Below, piece after piece: positions 1 to 7,711 of a DNA stretch of 64,000 bases (positions within the stretch are counted from its first letter, which is position 1; every line of letters starts with the position of its first letter). Both the position numbers and the translations under genes were made by a program. Source of the DNA: Dactylosporangium siamense (GTDB taxonomy: Bacteria > Actinomycetota > Actinomycetes > Mycobacteriales > Micromonosporaceae). The stretch covers positions 21,661 to 85,660 of the forward strand of contig NZ_BONQ01000018.1 of NCBI RefSeq assembly GCF_016862795.1, in the 5' to 3' direction. The notes beneath the pieces were generated by a model, which did no database searches, was not told the DNA's origin, and saw only the letters and a list, made by a program, of their open reading frames with translations.

Positions 1-1
1 G

Positions 2-484
2 GGCAACCCGAAGGTGCTGTCGGAGACCGGCAACTACAACCTGCCCGAGGTGCGCCGGCTGGAGCTGCCCGCCGCCAACGGCACCGGCGAGGTCCGCGCC
101 ATCGCCCGCGCCTACGGCGACGCGGCCACCGGCGGCGGCACGCTCGGCCTCGCACCGTCCACACTGGACGCCCTGGCCCGGCCGGCCGAGCCGCCGAGCG
201 GCGGGCTGCGGGACGTGGTGCTGCGGGTGCCGACGATCTTCTCGCTCGGCTACGTCAAACCGTTCCCGCGGCTGCGCTTCGGCGCCGCCGGCGACCGGGC
301 GTTCGGCACTCCCGGCGCGGGCGGGTCGTTCGGGTTCGCCGACCCGGAGACCGGCGTCGGGTTCGCCTACGCCATGAACCGCGCCGGGTTCCACCTCTGG
401 GACGACCCGCGCGAGCTGGCACTGCGCGAGGCCCTGTACACGACGGTCCTCGGCGAGCGGACCCAGCGCCCGGACAAGAGCTAG
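2..484 (+). CDS. Serine hydrolase (beta-lactamase/EstB family), C-terminal part
   Basis: The reading frame is open from the window edge, so the 5' part, including the catalytic SxxK region, lies outside. The visible 160 residues contain a GAGGSFGFADPETGVGF stretch followed by YAMNR. In this family that is the C-terminal active-site strand region of class C beta-lactamase-like esterases and peptidases. The protein ends shortly after, as usual for the family. Substrate cannot be deduced. The stop codon overlaps the stop of the convergent acyl-CoA-binding protein gene by 4 bp. Confidence 0.8.
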   Translation, partial: GNPKVLSETGNYNLPEVRRLELPAANGTGEVRAIARAYGDAATGGGTLGLAPSTLDALARPAEPPSGGLRDVVLRVPTIFSLGYVKPFPRLRFGAAGDRAFGTPGAGGSFGFADPETGVGFAYAMNRAGFHLWDDPRELALREALYTTVLGERTQRPDKS

Positions 485-735
485 CCGCGCAGCTCGGTCA
501 CCAGGGCGACGTACTGGCGCTGCGCGTCCTCCTGGCCGGTGCCGGCGAGGGCCTTCCAGGCGTCGTACTTGGCCCGGCCCACCAGGTCGAAGACGCCCGG
601 CCGCTTGCCGTCGGCGTCGCCGTGGGTGCCCTGCTTGTACAGGGCGTAGAGCCGCAGCAGGACGTCGTTGGCGGGGCGCTGGTCGAGCTGCTTGACGTCG
701 ATCTGGGCCTGGTCGAACTCCGCGCTGAGTGACAT
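481..735 (-). CDS. Acyl-CoA-binding protein (ACBP)
   Basis: This 84-residue protein has the size of free-standing ACBPs, which bind long-chain acyl-CoA esters in the cytosol. The family signature is clear: LYALYKQGTHGDADGKRPG followed by AKYDAWKAL, which carry the Tyr/Lys ligands of the CoA phosphate. ACBPs are common in eukaryotes and patchy in bacteria. A TAGTCT -10-like hexamer (742-747 on the minus strand) lies exactly 6 nt before the ATG, so the gene may also be transcribed as a leaderless mRNA. It lies 9 bp downstream of the YjbR-like gene on the same strand, so the two may also be co-transcribed. Confidence 0.9.
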   Translation of the reverse strand: MSLSAEFDQAQIDVKQLDQRPANDVLLRLYALYKQGTHGDADGKRPGVFDLVGRAKYDAWKALAGTGQEDAQRQYVALVTELRG

Positions 736-744
736 GCCCGCAGA

Positions 745-1098
745 CTAGCGCCTCAGCGGGTGATCCTCGGCGAGCGACTCGGGTGCTGACAGCTGCCACG
801 CCTCGTAGAGCAGCTCGGCGAGCTCGTCGGCGTCGATCTTCTGCAGGTAGACGACCACCCAGCCGAAACCGCCGGACGTGAACTGGATCTCGAACACGTC
901 GGGGCGCTCGGCGACGAGGGCGATCTGCTCGGAAATGGTCTGTTTCAACCCGGTGGTGTGGGTGCGGGGCCAGTAGTAGCCGAAACGCTTGCCGCGCACG
1001 CTGAACGACGTGTAGTCCGCGGCGTGCGCCCGCTCGACCTCGGCGAGCTCGTCCACCATCGCCAGGAACTGCTCGTCCGGAACCGCCACGACAAGCAT
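745..1098 (-). CDS. MmcQ/YjbR family protein
   Basis: A 117-residue protein of the YjbR/MmcQ fold (double-wing, possibly DNA-binding). Family features seen are the early SFSVRGKRFGYYWPR segment and the late GGFGWVVVYL segment. I chose the ATG at 1098, which gives the usual family length. An upstream in-frame start at 1149 would add 17 poorly conserved residues. The biochemical role of the family is not established. The gene is head-to-head with the alpha-xylosidase gene, 121 bp apart. Confidence 0.75.
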   Translation of the reverse strand: MLVVAVPDEQFLAMVDELAEVERAHAADYTSFSVRGKRFGYYWPRTHTTGLKQTISEQIALVAERPDVFEIQFTSGGFGWVVVYLQKIDADELAELLYEAWQLSAPESLAEDHPLRR

Positions 1099-1153
1099 TG
1101 TGGCAGGTGTCGTGGAAGTTTCATCCTCCCGCCTGGACAGCGGCCGCACCCGG

Positions 1154-1206
1154 TTGACACGTCAGGGAACAGGTTCGTAGCGTCGACTGTCGAAGCGCTT
1201 CGACAG
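1154..1206 (+). promoter_or_regulatory. Promoter and LacI-type operator of the alpha-xylosidase gene
   Basis: TTGACA (1154-1159), an 18-bp spacer and TAGCGT (1178-1183) form a good vegetative promoter. Immediately downstream lies CTGTCGAAGCGCTTCGACAG (1187-1206), a perfect 20-bp palindrome with the central CG/GC core typical of LacI-family operators. Its position over the expected transcription start suggests repression by blocking initiation. The obvious candidate repressor is the LacI-family protein encoded convergently at 3571-4602. Confidence 0.75.
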
Positions 1207-1219
1207 GGATGGGCAGTGC

Positions 1220-3556
1220 ATGAAGTTCAGCGACGGGTACTGGCAGCTGCGCGACGGGGTGCACCCCCTGTACCCGGTGCACGTCCATGACGTGGCGGTC
1301 GGCGCGAACAGCCTGTCGGTCTACGCGCCGACCCGGCGGGTCACCGGCCGGGGCGACACGCTCAACACGCCCCTGATCACGGTCGAGTGCACCACCCCCG
1401 CGCCCGACGTCGTCGCGGTGCGGGTCAGCCGGCACACCGGCGGCCGGGTCCGCGGCCCCCGGTTCCGCCTCGACGCCGACCCGGCCGCCGACGGCAAGGT
1501 GACCCGCGACGACGACGCCGTCACGTTCACCGCCGGCGCACTGAGCGCCCGGTTCTCCCTCGGCGGGCAGTGGCGCCTCGACTTCCTCGCCGAGGGGCGG
1601 ATCCTCACCACCAGCGCGCCCAAGGCCCTCGCCGCGCTGCGCACCCCGGACGGGCACTTCCTGCGCGAGCAGCTCAACCTCGGCGTCGGTGAGGTGGTGT
1701 ACGGCCTGGGCGAGCGCTTCGGACCGGTGGTCAAGAACGGCCAGACGGTCGACGTGTGGAACGCCGACGGCGGCACCAGCAGCGAGCAGGCGTACAAGAA
1801 CGTGCCGTTCTACCTGACCAGCGCGGGCTACGGCGTCTTCGTCGACGACCCGGGCCCGGTGTCGTTCGAGGTCGGCTCCGAGGCCGTGTCGCGGGTCCAG
1901 TTCAGCGTCCCCGGCCAGGTCCTGTCGTACCTGGTCATCTACGGCCCGACGCCGCGCGACGTGCTGCGCAAGTACACGGCGCTGACCGGCCGCCCGGCGC
2001 TGCCGCCCGCCTGGTCGTTCGGGCTGTGGCTGTCCACGTCGTTCACCACGTCCTACGACGAGGCGACCGTGACGTCCATCGTGGACGGCATGGCGGAGCG
2101 CGGGCTGCCGCTGTCGGTGTTCCACTTCGACACGTTCTGGATGCGCGAGTTCCACTGGTGCGACTTCGAGTGGGACCCGGTGACCTTCCCCGACCCGGCC
2201 GGCATGCTCGCCCGCCTCAAGGCGAAGGGGCTGCGGATCTGCGTGTGGATCAACCCGTACATCGCGCAGCGCTCCGCGCTGTTCGACGAGGGCGCCGCGG
2301 CGGGTTACCTGGTCCGCCGGGAAGGCGGCGACGTGTGGCAGTGGGACCAGTGGCAGGCCGGGATGAGCCTGGTCGACTTCACCGACCCGGCGGCGCGAGC
2401 GTGGTTTCAGGGCAAGCTGAGGAGCCTGCTCGACCTCGGCGTCGACTGCTTCAAGTCCGACTTCGGCGAGCGGATCCCGACCGACGTGGTCTGGGCCGAC
2501 GGCGCCGACCCGCTGCGGATGCACAACTACTACACCCACCTGTACAACGAGGCGGTCTTCGAGGTGCTGCGGGAGCACCGCGGCGACGGCGAGGCGGTCC
2601 TGTTCGCCCGGTCCGCGACCGCCGGCGGGCAGCAGTTCCCGGTGCACTGGGGCGGCGACTGCGCCGCCACGTTCGAGTCGATGGCGGAGAGCCTGCGCGG
2701 CGGGCTGTCCCTGGCCTGGTCCGGCTTCGGGTTCTGGAGCCACGACATCGGCGGGTTCGAGGGCACCCCCGACCCGGCGGTGTTCACCAGGTGGATCCCG
2801 TTCGGGCTGCTGTCCTCGCACAGCCGCCTGCACGGCAACGAGTCCTACCGAGTGCCGTGGCACTTCGGCGACGAGGCGGTCGCCGTGCTGCGCGAGTACA
2901 CCCGGCTCAAGGCGCGGCTGATGCCGTACCTGTACGGCGCCGCCGTCACCGCGCACCGCGAGGGCCTGCCGGTGCTGCGGCCCCTCGCGCTGGAGTTCCC
3001 CGACGACCCCGCCTGCGCCCACCTGGACCGCCAGTACCTGCTCGGCGGCAGCATCCTCGTCGCGCCGGTGTTCAGCGCCGCCGGCGACGTCACCTTCTAT
3101 CTGCCGGCGGGGCGGTGGACCGACCTGCGCAGCGGGGAGGTGCTGACCGGGCCGGGCTGGATCCGCCGCCGGTACGGGATCGGCGACCTGCCGGTGCTCG
3201 TCCGGCCCGGCTCGGTCGTGCCGTTCGGCGCGCACGACGACCGCCCCGACTACCCCTACGCCGACGGCGTCACCCTGCGGGTCTACGAGCTGCCCGACGG
3301 CGCGGGCACGACCGTGGACATCCCTTCACCGCGGGGCCGGCCCGACACCACCTTCACGGTGCGCCGGGCCGGGACGACCGTCGAGGCGCGCCGACGCGGC
3401 AGTTCGCCGGCGCGCTGGCGGGTGCAGCTGGCCGGCGTCACGACGGTGGCGGCCGTCGACGCCGGCCGGCTCACTCCCGCGTCGAGCACCGACCCCGCCG
3501 GGGTGCTCATCGAGGTGGACGCTGGTGTGGACCAGGTGACCGTGCGGCTGACCTGA
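1220..3556 (+). CDS. Alpha-xylosidase, GH31 family (YicI type)
   Basis: Predicted to release alpha-linked xylose from xyloglucan oligosaccharides such as isoprimeverose. The 778 residues match the length of E. coli YicI (772). An N-terminal beta-sandwich of about 240 residues precedes the (beta/alpha)8 barrel. The nucleophile is D414 in KSDFGERIPTD and the acid/base is D480 in WGGDCAATF, close to D416 and D482 of YicI. There is no signal peptide, so it acts in the cytosol on imported oligosaccharides. The ATG at 1220 follows an AGGGA ribosome-binding site. It is controlled by the palindrome at 1187-1206. The downstream lacI gene is convergent with a 14-bp gap. Confidence 0.92.
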   Translation: MKFSDGYWQLRDGVHPLYPVHVHDVAVGANSLSVYAPTRRVTGRGDTLNTPLITVECTTPAPDVVAVRVSRHTGGRVRGPRFRLDADPAADGKVTRDDDAVTFTAGALSARFSLGGQWRLDFLAEGRILTTSAPKALAALRTPDGHFLREQLNLGVGEVVYGLGERFGPVVKNGQTVDVWNADGGTSSEQAYKNVPFYLTSAGYGVFVDDPGPVSFEVGSEAVSRVQFSVPGQVLSYLVIYGPTPRDVLRKYTALTGRPALPPAWSFGLWLSTSFTTSYDEATVTSIVDGMAERGLPLSVFHFDTFWMREFHWCDFEWDPVTFPDPAGMLARLKAKGLRICVWINPYIAQRSALFDEGAAAGYLVRREGGDVWQWDQWQAGMSLVDFTDPAARAWFQGKLRSLLDLGVDCFKSDFGERIPTDVVWADGADPLRMHNYYTHLYNEAVFEVLREHRGDGEAVLFARSATAGGQQFPVHWGGDCAATFESMAESLRGGLSLAWSGFGFWSHDIGGFEGTPDPAVFTRWIPFGLLSSHSRLHGNESYRVPWHFGDEAVAVLREYTRLKARLMPYLYGAAVTAHREGLPVLRPLALEFPDDPACAHLDRQYLLGGSILVAPVFSAAGDVTFYLPAGRWTDLRSGEVLTGPGWIRRRYGIGDLPVLVRPGSVVPFGAHDDRPDYPYADGVTLRVYELPDGAGTTVDIPSPRGRPDTTFTVRRAGTTVEARRRGSSPARWRVQLAGVTTVAAVDAGRLTPASSTDPAGVLIEVDAGVDQVTVRLT

Positions 3557-3570
3557 AGGGGTGGGTGGGA

Positions 3571-4602
3571 TCAGCGCCGCCGCGACCCGGTCCGGGTGTT
3601 CCGGGCCGCGGCGGCGCTGTCGCGCACCGTCAACGCCGGCGGCAGCAGCGTCGCCTCCGGCACCGCCCGGCCGTCGAGCTTCGCCATGAGCAGGTCGACC
3701 GCGAGCCGCCCGACCTCCTCGGCCGGGATGCTCACCGACGTGAGCCGCGGCTTGCCCCGCTCGGCGACCTCGTCGGGGCAGATCGCCACCACCGACACGT
3801 CCCGCGGCACCCGCAGCCCGAGCGCGGCGAACGCGTCCAGCAGCGGCGGCACCGTCGGCTCGTTGTGCACCACCACGCCGGTCAGGTCGGGGTGGCGGCG
3901 CAGCAGACCCGTGACCGTCTCCAGGACCGCGTCCGGGGTCGGCTCGCACGGCACGGTCGTGCCCCGCAGCCCCCGCCGGCGCAGCGCCTCGTCGAACCCG
4001 GCGGCGGTGCGGCTGGCGAAGCCCAGCTCCCGCTCGTAGACCTCCGGCGGCGAGCCGACCAGCGCGACACACGCGTGGCCGAGGTCCGCGAGGTGATCCA
4101 CGCAGGCCGCGCCGGCCGCGGCGAAGTCCAGGTCGATGCAGGTCAGCCCGTCGGCGTCGGCGGGGAAGCCGATGAGCACCGACGGCCGGCCGAGGCTGCG
4201 CAGCCGCGGCAGCCGCCGGTCGTGCAGCTCGACGTCCATCACGATGAGCGCGTCGGCGAGCGAACTGGCGGCGACCCGCTCCAGGCCCTGCTCGCCCTCG
4301 TCCTGGGTGAGCAGCAGCACGTCATGGTCGAAGCGCCGCGCCGCCGTCACGACCGAGATCACGAACTGCATCAGCACCGGCACGTACAGGCCGGTGTAGA
4401 GCGGCATGATCAGCGCGATGACGTTGGACCGGTTGCTGGCCAGGGCGCGGGCGCCGGCGTGCGGGTGGTAGCCGAGCACCTCGACCGCGGCGAGCACCCG
4501 CTGCCGGGTCTCCTCCGAGATCGTCCGCTTGCCGCTCAGGACATACGACACGGTGCTCGGAGACACCCCCGCCTGCCGTGCCACGTCACCGATCGTCGCC
4601 AT
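3571..4602 (-). CDS. LacI-family transcriptional regulator
   Basis: A 343-residue regulator with an N-terminal helix-turn-helix (residues 3-25, VARQAGVSPSTVSYVLSG) and hinge helix, then a periplasmic-binding-protein-like effector domain. The start at 4602 follows a GGGAGGG ribosome-binding site. A TACTGT -10 hexamer lies at 4626-4631 on the minus strand. The convergent placement next to the GH31 gene, whose promoter carries a LacI-type palindrome, makes it the likely repressor of that gene. The inducer is probably an alpha-xyloside. That pairing is inference from context. Confidence 0.9.
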   Translation of the reverse strand: MATIGDVARQAGVSPSTVSYVLSGKRTISEETRQRVLAAVEVLGYHPHAGARALASNRSNVIALIMPLYTGLYVPVLMQFVISVVTAARRFDHDVLLLTQDEGEQGLERVAASSLADALIVMDVELHDRRLPRLRSLGRPSVLIGFPADADGLTCIDLDFAAAGAACVDHLADLGHACVALVGSPPEVYERELGFASRTAAGFDEALRRRGLRGTTVPCEPTPDAVLETVTGLLRRHPDLTGVVVHNEPTVPPLLDAFAALGLRVPRDVSVVAICPDEVAERGKPRLTSVSIPAEEVGRLAVDLLMAKLDGRAVPEATLLPPALTVRDSAAAARNTRTGSRRR

Positions 4603-4621
4603 GCCCCTGCCCTCCCATGGT

Positions 4622-5804
4622 CACGACAGTATGCGGCAGCGGCGCCGCGCCCCCGTGGTGCGGGAAACGCGACGCCGCTGCCCGGCCGGTTGGCCCACCG
4701 GGGCCGCGGTGCTGGTCCAGGCCTTGTTGACGGTGGTGGCGTTCAGCGTGGCGGTCGCCAGGACCGGTCCGGTCGGCGAGTCGAGCCGCAGCTCGACGGT
4801 GGCGCGGGCGGTGCCGGCGGTCGCCGCCGAACCACGCGAGTGCCGCAGCGTGACGGTGCCGACGCCGCCGAGGCTGACCGGGTCGAACGCGACGTGGTCG
4901 CCGGGGTCGAAGCCGGTCAGGTGCTGCCCGCCGCCGGTGTCACCGCTGACGGTGGCCTCGACGCCCTACACCCGTGCAGCCGGTCGTGGACGCGTGGCCG
5001 TGGCCGTGGCTGTCGTGGCCGAGCACGAAACTTACCGTCACCCGCGAACAGTCGACGGGTCCGTCCTCCGGGTCGGTGACCGTGAACGGCACGGCGTCGC
5101 CCCACGTGAAGCACGAGCCCGCGACCGGCGCGACGACGGTGACCGCCGGCGCGGTGTCGCCGACCGTGACGGTGCGGGTGAGCACCGCCGTCGTGCCGCT
5201 GGAGTCGGCCACGGTGAGCTTCGCCGTGGAGACGCCGTTGGTGGTGTACGTCCTCGTCGTGCTGGCAGACCGGGGCTGGCGCCGGCCGCCGGGTCGAAGA
5301 GGCGGATCTCGCCGCCGTGGTTGTTGTGCAGGACCCGCCCGTCGGGCAGGACCGTGAGGGACATCGGCTCGCCGGCTCGTCGTTGTGGGTGACCTTCTCG
5401 CAGTTGCCGATGACGGTCGCGCCGCAGTCGCCCTCGACCACGCCGGTCACGTGCCCCTCGAACGCCGCCTGCCGCGCCGGGTCGAGCACGTCGCCGATGG
5501 TGTTGAGCAAGACGACCGCGCGGTAGCGGGCCAGGTTGGCGGCGGTGAACGCGCGGGCGTCCCGGGTCACCGTCGCGGTGAAACCGTTGCCGCGGGCCAG
5601 GTCCTGGATCTCGTCGAGCACAACGGCACGACCCCCGAGCTGGTGCAGATGTTCACGGTCCTGGTCGGGGAGAGCGTGGCCGCCGACCATCCGGCCCGCG
5701 CCTGAAGCGGTCTCTCGCGCCACCCGCGTAGGCATGTCCTTTTTCGCCCCGTGATGCGGAAATCTCCGGACCGGACCAAATTGACGACGGTTGGTTACAG
5801 TCAT
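4622..5804 (-). pseudogene. Decayed ThuA / sugar dehydrogenase / PKD / CBM6 gene
   Basis: Read on the minus strand in order, the region contains pieces of one large secreted multidomain protein in different frames. First is a ThuA-like segment (FTAANLARYRAVVLLNTIGDVL, about 5440-5600). Next is the start of a glucose/sorbosone-dehydrogenase domain (MSLTVLPDGRVLHN, about 5280-5400). Then comes a PKD-like domain (TRTVTVGDTAPAVTVVAPVAG, about 4970-5230). Last is a CBM6 fragment (GDHVAFDPVSLGGVGTV, about 4680-4965). Frames change near 5360, 5270 and 4967. Each domain is far shorter than normal and the CBM6 end runs into the lacI promoter. No single frame covers the gene. Not functional as read. 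Confidence 0.75.
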
Positions 5805-6016
5805 GCATTGAGTTCAATGCTTGAATACTATTCATCCCCCTTGCTGGGTCCCTCTTCCGGTGCGATTATTCTGGACATTGACCACAATTGACGCCGGATC
5901 AATCCGTGCGCCCTTCCGTGCCTGTCTCGGCGAACGCTAGGCTCCCGGGCATTGCCGGAGCACCCGGATTCCGCTGGTGCGGATCGACGGGCAGCCATGC
6001 CGAAAGGGGGAAGACC

Positions 6017-6043
6017 ATGCCGAAGGCCGTTCGCTCGCTCTAG
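6017..6043 (+). other. Possible 8-residue leader peptide ORF
   Basis: ATG at 6017 encodes MPKAVRSL and then stops with TAG. It has a much better ribosome-binding site (AAAGGGGGAAG, 6003-6013) than the downstream condensation-domain gene. It is followed 9 bp later by a perfect hairpin. Leader ORF plus hairpin is the layout of translational attenuators. No regulatory amino-acid run is evident, so this is a structural suggestion only. Confidence 0.4.
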
Positions 6044-6052
6044 GAGTCAGCA

Positions 6053-6087
6053 CTGCGCCGGCGCCGTTCAACAATGCGCCGGCGCAG
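6053..6087 (+). promoter_or_regulatory. Perfect 12-bp hairpin in the leader of the condensation-domain gene
   Basis: CTGCGCCGGCGC (6053-6064) pairs perfectly with GCGCCGGCGCAG (6076-6087) across an 11-nt loop. It lies between the 8-codon leader ORF and the likely start at 6130. It could act as an attenuator or terminator. No T-run follows. Confidence 0.5.
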
Positions 6088-6129
6088 GTTCCATCCCGTT
6101 TCGGCGAAAGAACTGGAATCGCTGTGACC

Positions 6130-7476
6130 ATGCGTATTACGGTGCCCTTCGAAGGGGGCGGCAGCGGGGTCGGGGAACTGACCTGGGGACAATTCGCCGC
6201 CTGGCGTTCGATGCAGGTCGTCGAGGCCACCGAGTGGGCCGGCGGCACGATGCCCCTGGCGCCCGGCACGAGCGTCCGGGACGTGGCGACCACGCTCGGG
6301 TTCATCATGAGCCGGCACCAGTCGCTGCGGACCCGGTTGCTCGCCGACGGCGACGGCCCCCCGAAGCAGCTCCTGTCCTCGTTCGGGGCGGTCACCCTCG
6401 AGGTGCACGAGGACGACGGCGACCCCGAGCGCCTCGCCGCCGCCATCCGCGCCCGGTTCGAGGCGCTGCCGTGGGACGCGTACACCGACTGGCCGGTGCG
6501 GATGGCGGTCGTCGCCGACGCCGCGGACCCCGACCGGGCCCTGTGGTTCGTGGCCCTGTACTGCCACATGGTCATCGACGGCTACGGCTTCGAGGCGCTC
6601 ATCGCCGACCTCGCCAACCTCGACCTGGCCACGGGCCGCCACCTCGCCCCGGTCGCCGGCGTCCAGCCCCTGGAGCTCGCCGCCGCCCAGCGTGGCACCG
6701 CCGCGCTGCGGCAGCACAACGCGTCGCTGCGGTACTGGGAGAAGCACCTGCGGGCGATCGAGCCGCGCCGGTTCCCGGTGGCGCTGACCCCGCAGCCCGA
6801 GCGGTGGTGCGAGGCGACCCTCACCTCACCCGCGACGCGGCTCGCCCTCGCCGTGGTCGCCGAGCGCGCCAAGGTGCACACCGGCACGGTGCTGCTCGCC
6901 GCGTACGCCGTGCTGCTCGGCCGCCTGTCGGGCCAGCCGGTCGGGGCGTGCCGGATCGTGGTGAGCAACCGGTTCCGGCCCGGGTTCGCGGCGTCGGTCA
7001 GCAACCTGGCCCAGGCGGGGCTCGCGGTCATCGACGCGGGCGCCGGCGGGTTCGACGACGTCGTCGCCCGCGCCTTCAAGAGCCAGCTCACCGCCGGGAT
7101 GCACGCCTACTACCACCCCCGCGACCTGTGGGCGCTGGTCGAGCGGGTCGGCGCCGAACGCGGCGTGGAGCTCGACACCGCCTGCTACTTCAACGACCGC
7201 CGCCGCTCGGCCGCGCAGGCACCGGCCCCGGGCCGGCCGGAGCCGGACCGGATCCTCGCCGCGCTGCCGCGCAGCGAGCTGCGGTGGGGGCCGAGCTCCA
7301 ACGAGTGGGACGCGACCTGCTTCCTGCATGTCGACGCCGCCCCCGAGGCCGTCGAGCTCACCTGGCGGGTCGACACGGCCGCGGTCTCGCCGGCGATGCT
7401 GGAGACCTGCCTGCGCGGGATCGAGTCCCTGGTGGTGACCGCCGCCCTTGACGCCGCCGCCACCGTCGCGGCCTGA
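6130..7476 (+). CDS. Stand-alone NRPS-type condensation-domain protein
   Basis: A 448-residue protein built as a single condensation domain of the chloramphenicol-acetyltransferase superfamily. The active-site motif appears as CHMVIDGYG. The first His of HHxxxDG is Cys, but the second, catalytic His (H146) and the Asp-Gly are kept. Such enzymes form amide or ester bonds between carrier-bound or free acyl groups. No adenylation or carrier domain is nearby, so the partner is unknown. The start is uncertain: ATG at 6130, GTG at 6124, or an in-frame ATG at 5977 that would read through the leader hairpin. I prefer 6130 because conserved sequence begins there. Confidence 0.7.
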   Translation: MRITVPFEGGGSGVGELTWGQFAAWRSMQVVEATEWAGGTMPLAPGTSVRDVATTLGFIMSRHQSLRTRLLADGDGPPKQLLSSFGAVTLEVHEDDGDPERLAAAIRARFEALPWDAYTDWPVRMAVVADAADPDRALWFVALYCHMVIDGYGFEALIADLANLDLATGRHLAPVAGVQPLELAAAQRGTAALRQHNASLRYWEKHLRAIEPRRFPVALTPQPERWCEATLTSPATRLALAVVAERAKVHTGTVLLAAYAVLLGRLSGQPVGACRIVVSNRFRPGFAASVSNLAQAGLAVIDAGAGGFDDVVARAFKSQLTAGMHAYYHPRDLWALVERVGAERGVELDTACYFNDRRRSAAQAPAPGRPEPDRILAALPRSELRWGPSSNEWDATCFLHVDAAPEAVELTWRVDTAAVSPAMLETCLRGIESLVVTAALDAAATVAA

Positions 7477-7484
7477 CCACCCAC

Positions 7485-7711
7485 CCGAGGTGGTCAGCGG
7501 CGGGCGAGCCAGGCGCGGAGGTTGGCGATCCACAGGGCGACCGCGCCCGCGGCCAGCAGCGCGGCAACGGTCCACCCGAGCCACAGGGCGACCGCGCCCG
7601 CGGCCAGCAGCGCGGCGACGGTCCGCCCGAGGTGGTCAGCGGCGGGCGAGCCAGGCGCGGAGGTTGGCGACCCACAGGGCGACCGCGCCCGCGGCCAGCA
7701 GCGCGGCGACG
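7485..7711. repeat. Nested tandem duplication of the 3' end of the following minus-strand gene
   Basis: The block 7627-7711, which holds the stop codon (7636-7638) and last ~25 codons of the Vps62-like gene, is repeated almost exactly at 7485-7571, 142 bp away. A shorter copy of its inner ~50 bp lies between them (about 7581-7631). The copies differ at only a few bases, so the duplication is recent. The extra copies lie beyond the stop codon and are not part of the protein. Confidence 0.85.

Noticed and set aside
1756..5079. A 1,107-codon plus-strand frame across the GH31 and lacI genes.
   Set aside because: Arg/Pro/Ala-rich translation with no family features. It overlaps two well-supported genes in other frames or strands.
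6130..7476. The condensation-domain gene as part of an NRPS cluster.
   Set aside because: No adenylation, carrier, thioesterase or tailoring genes flank it.
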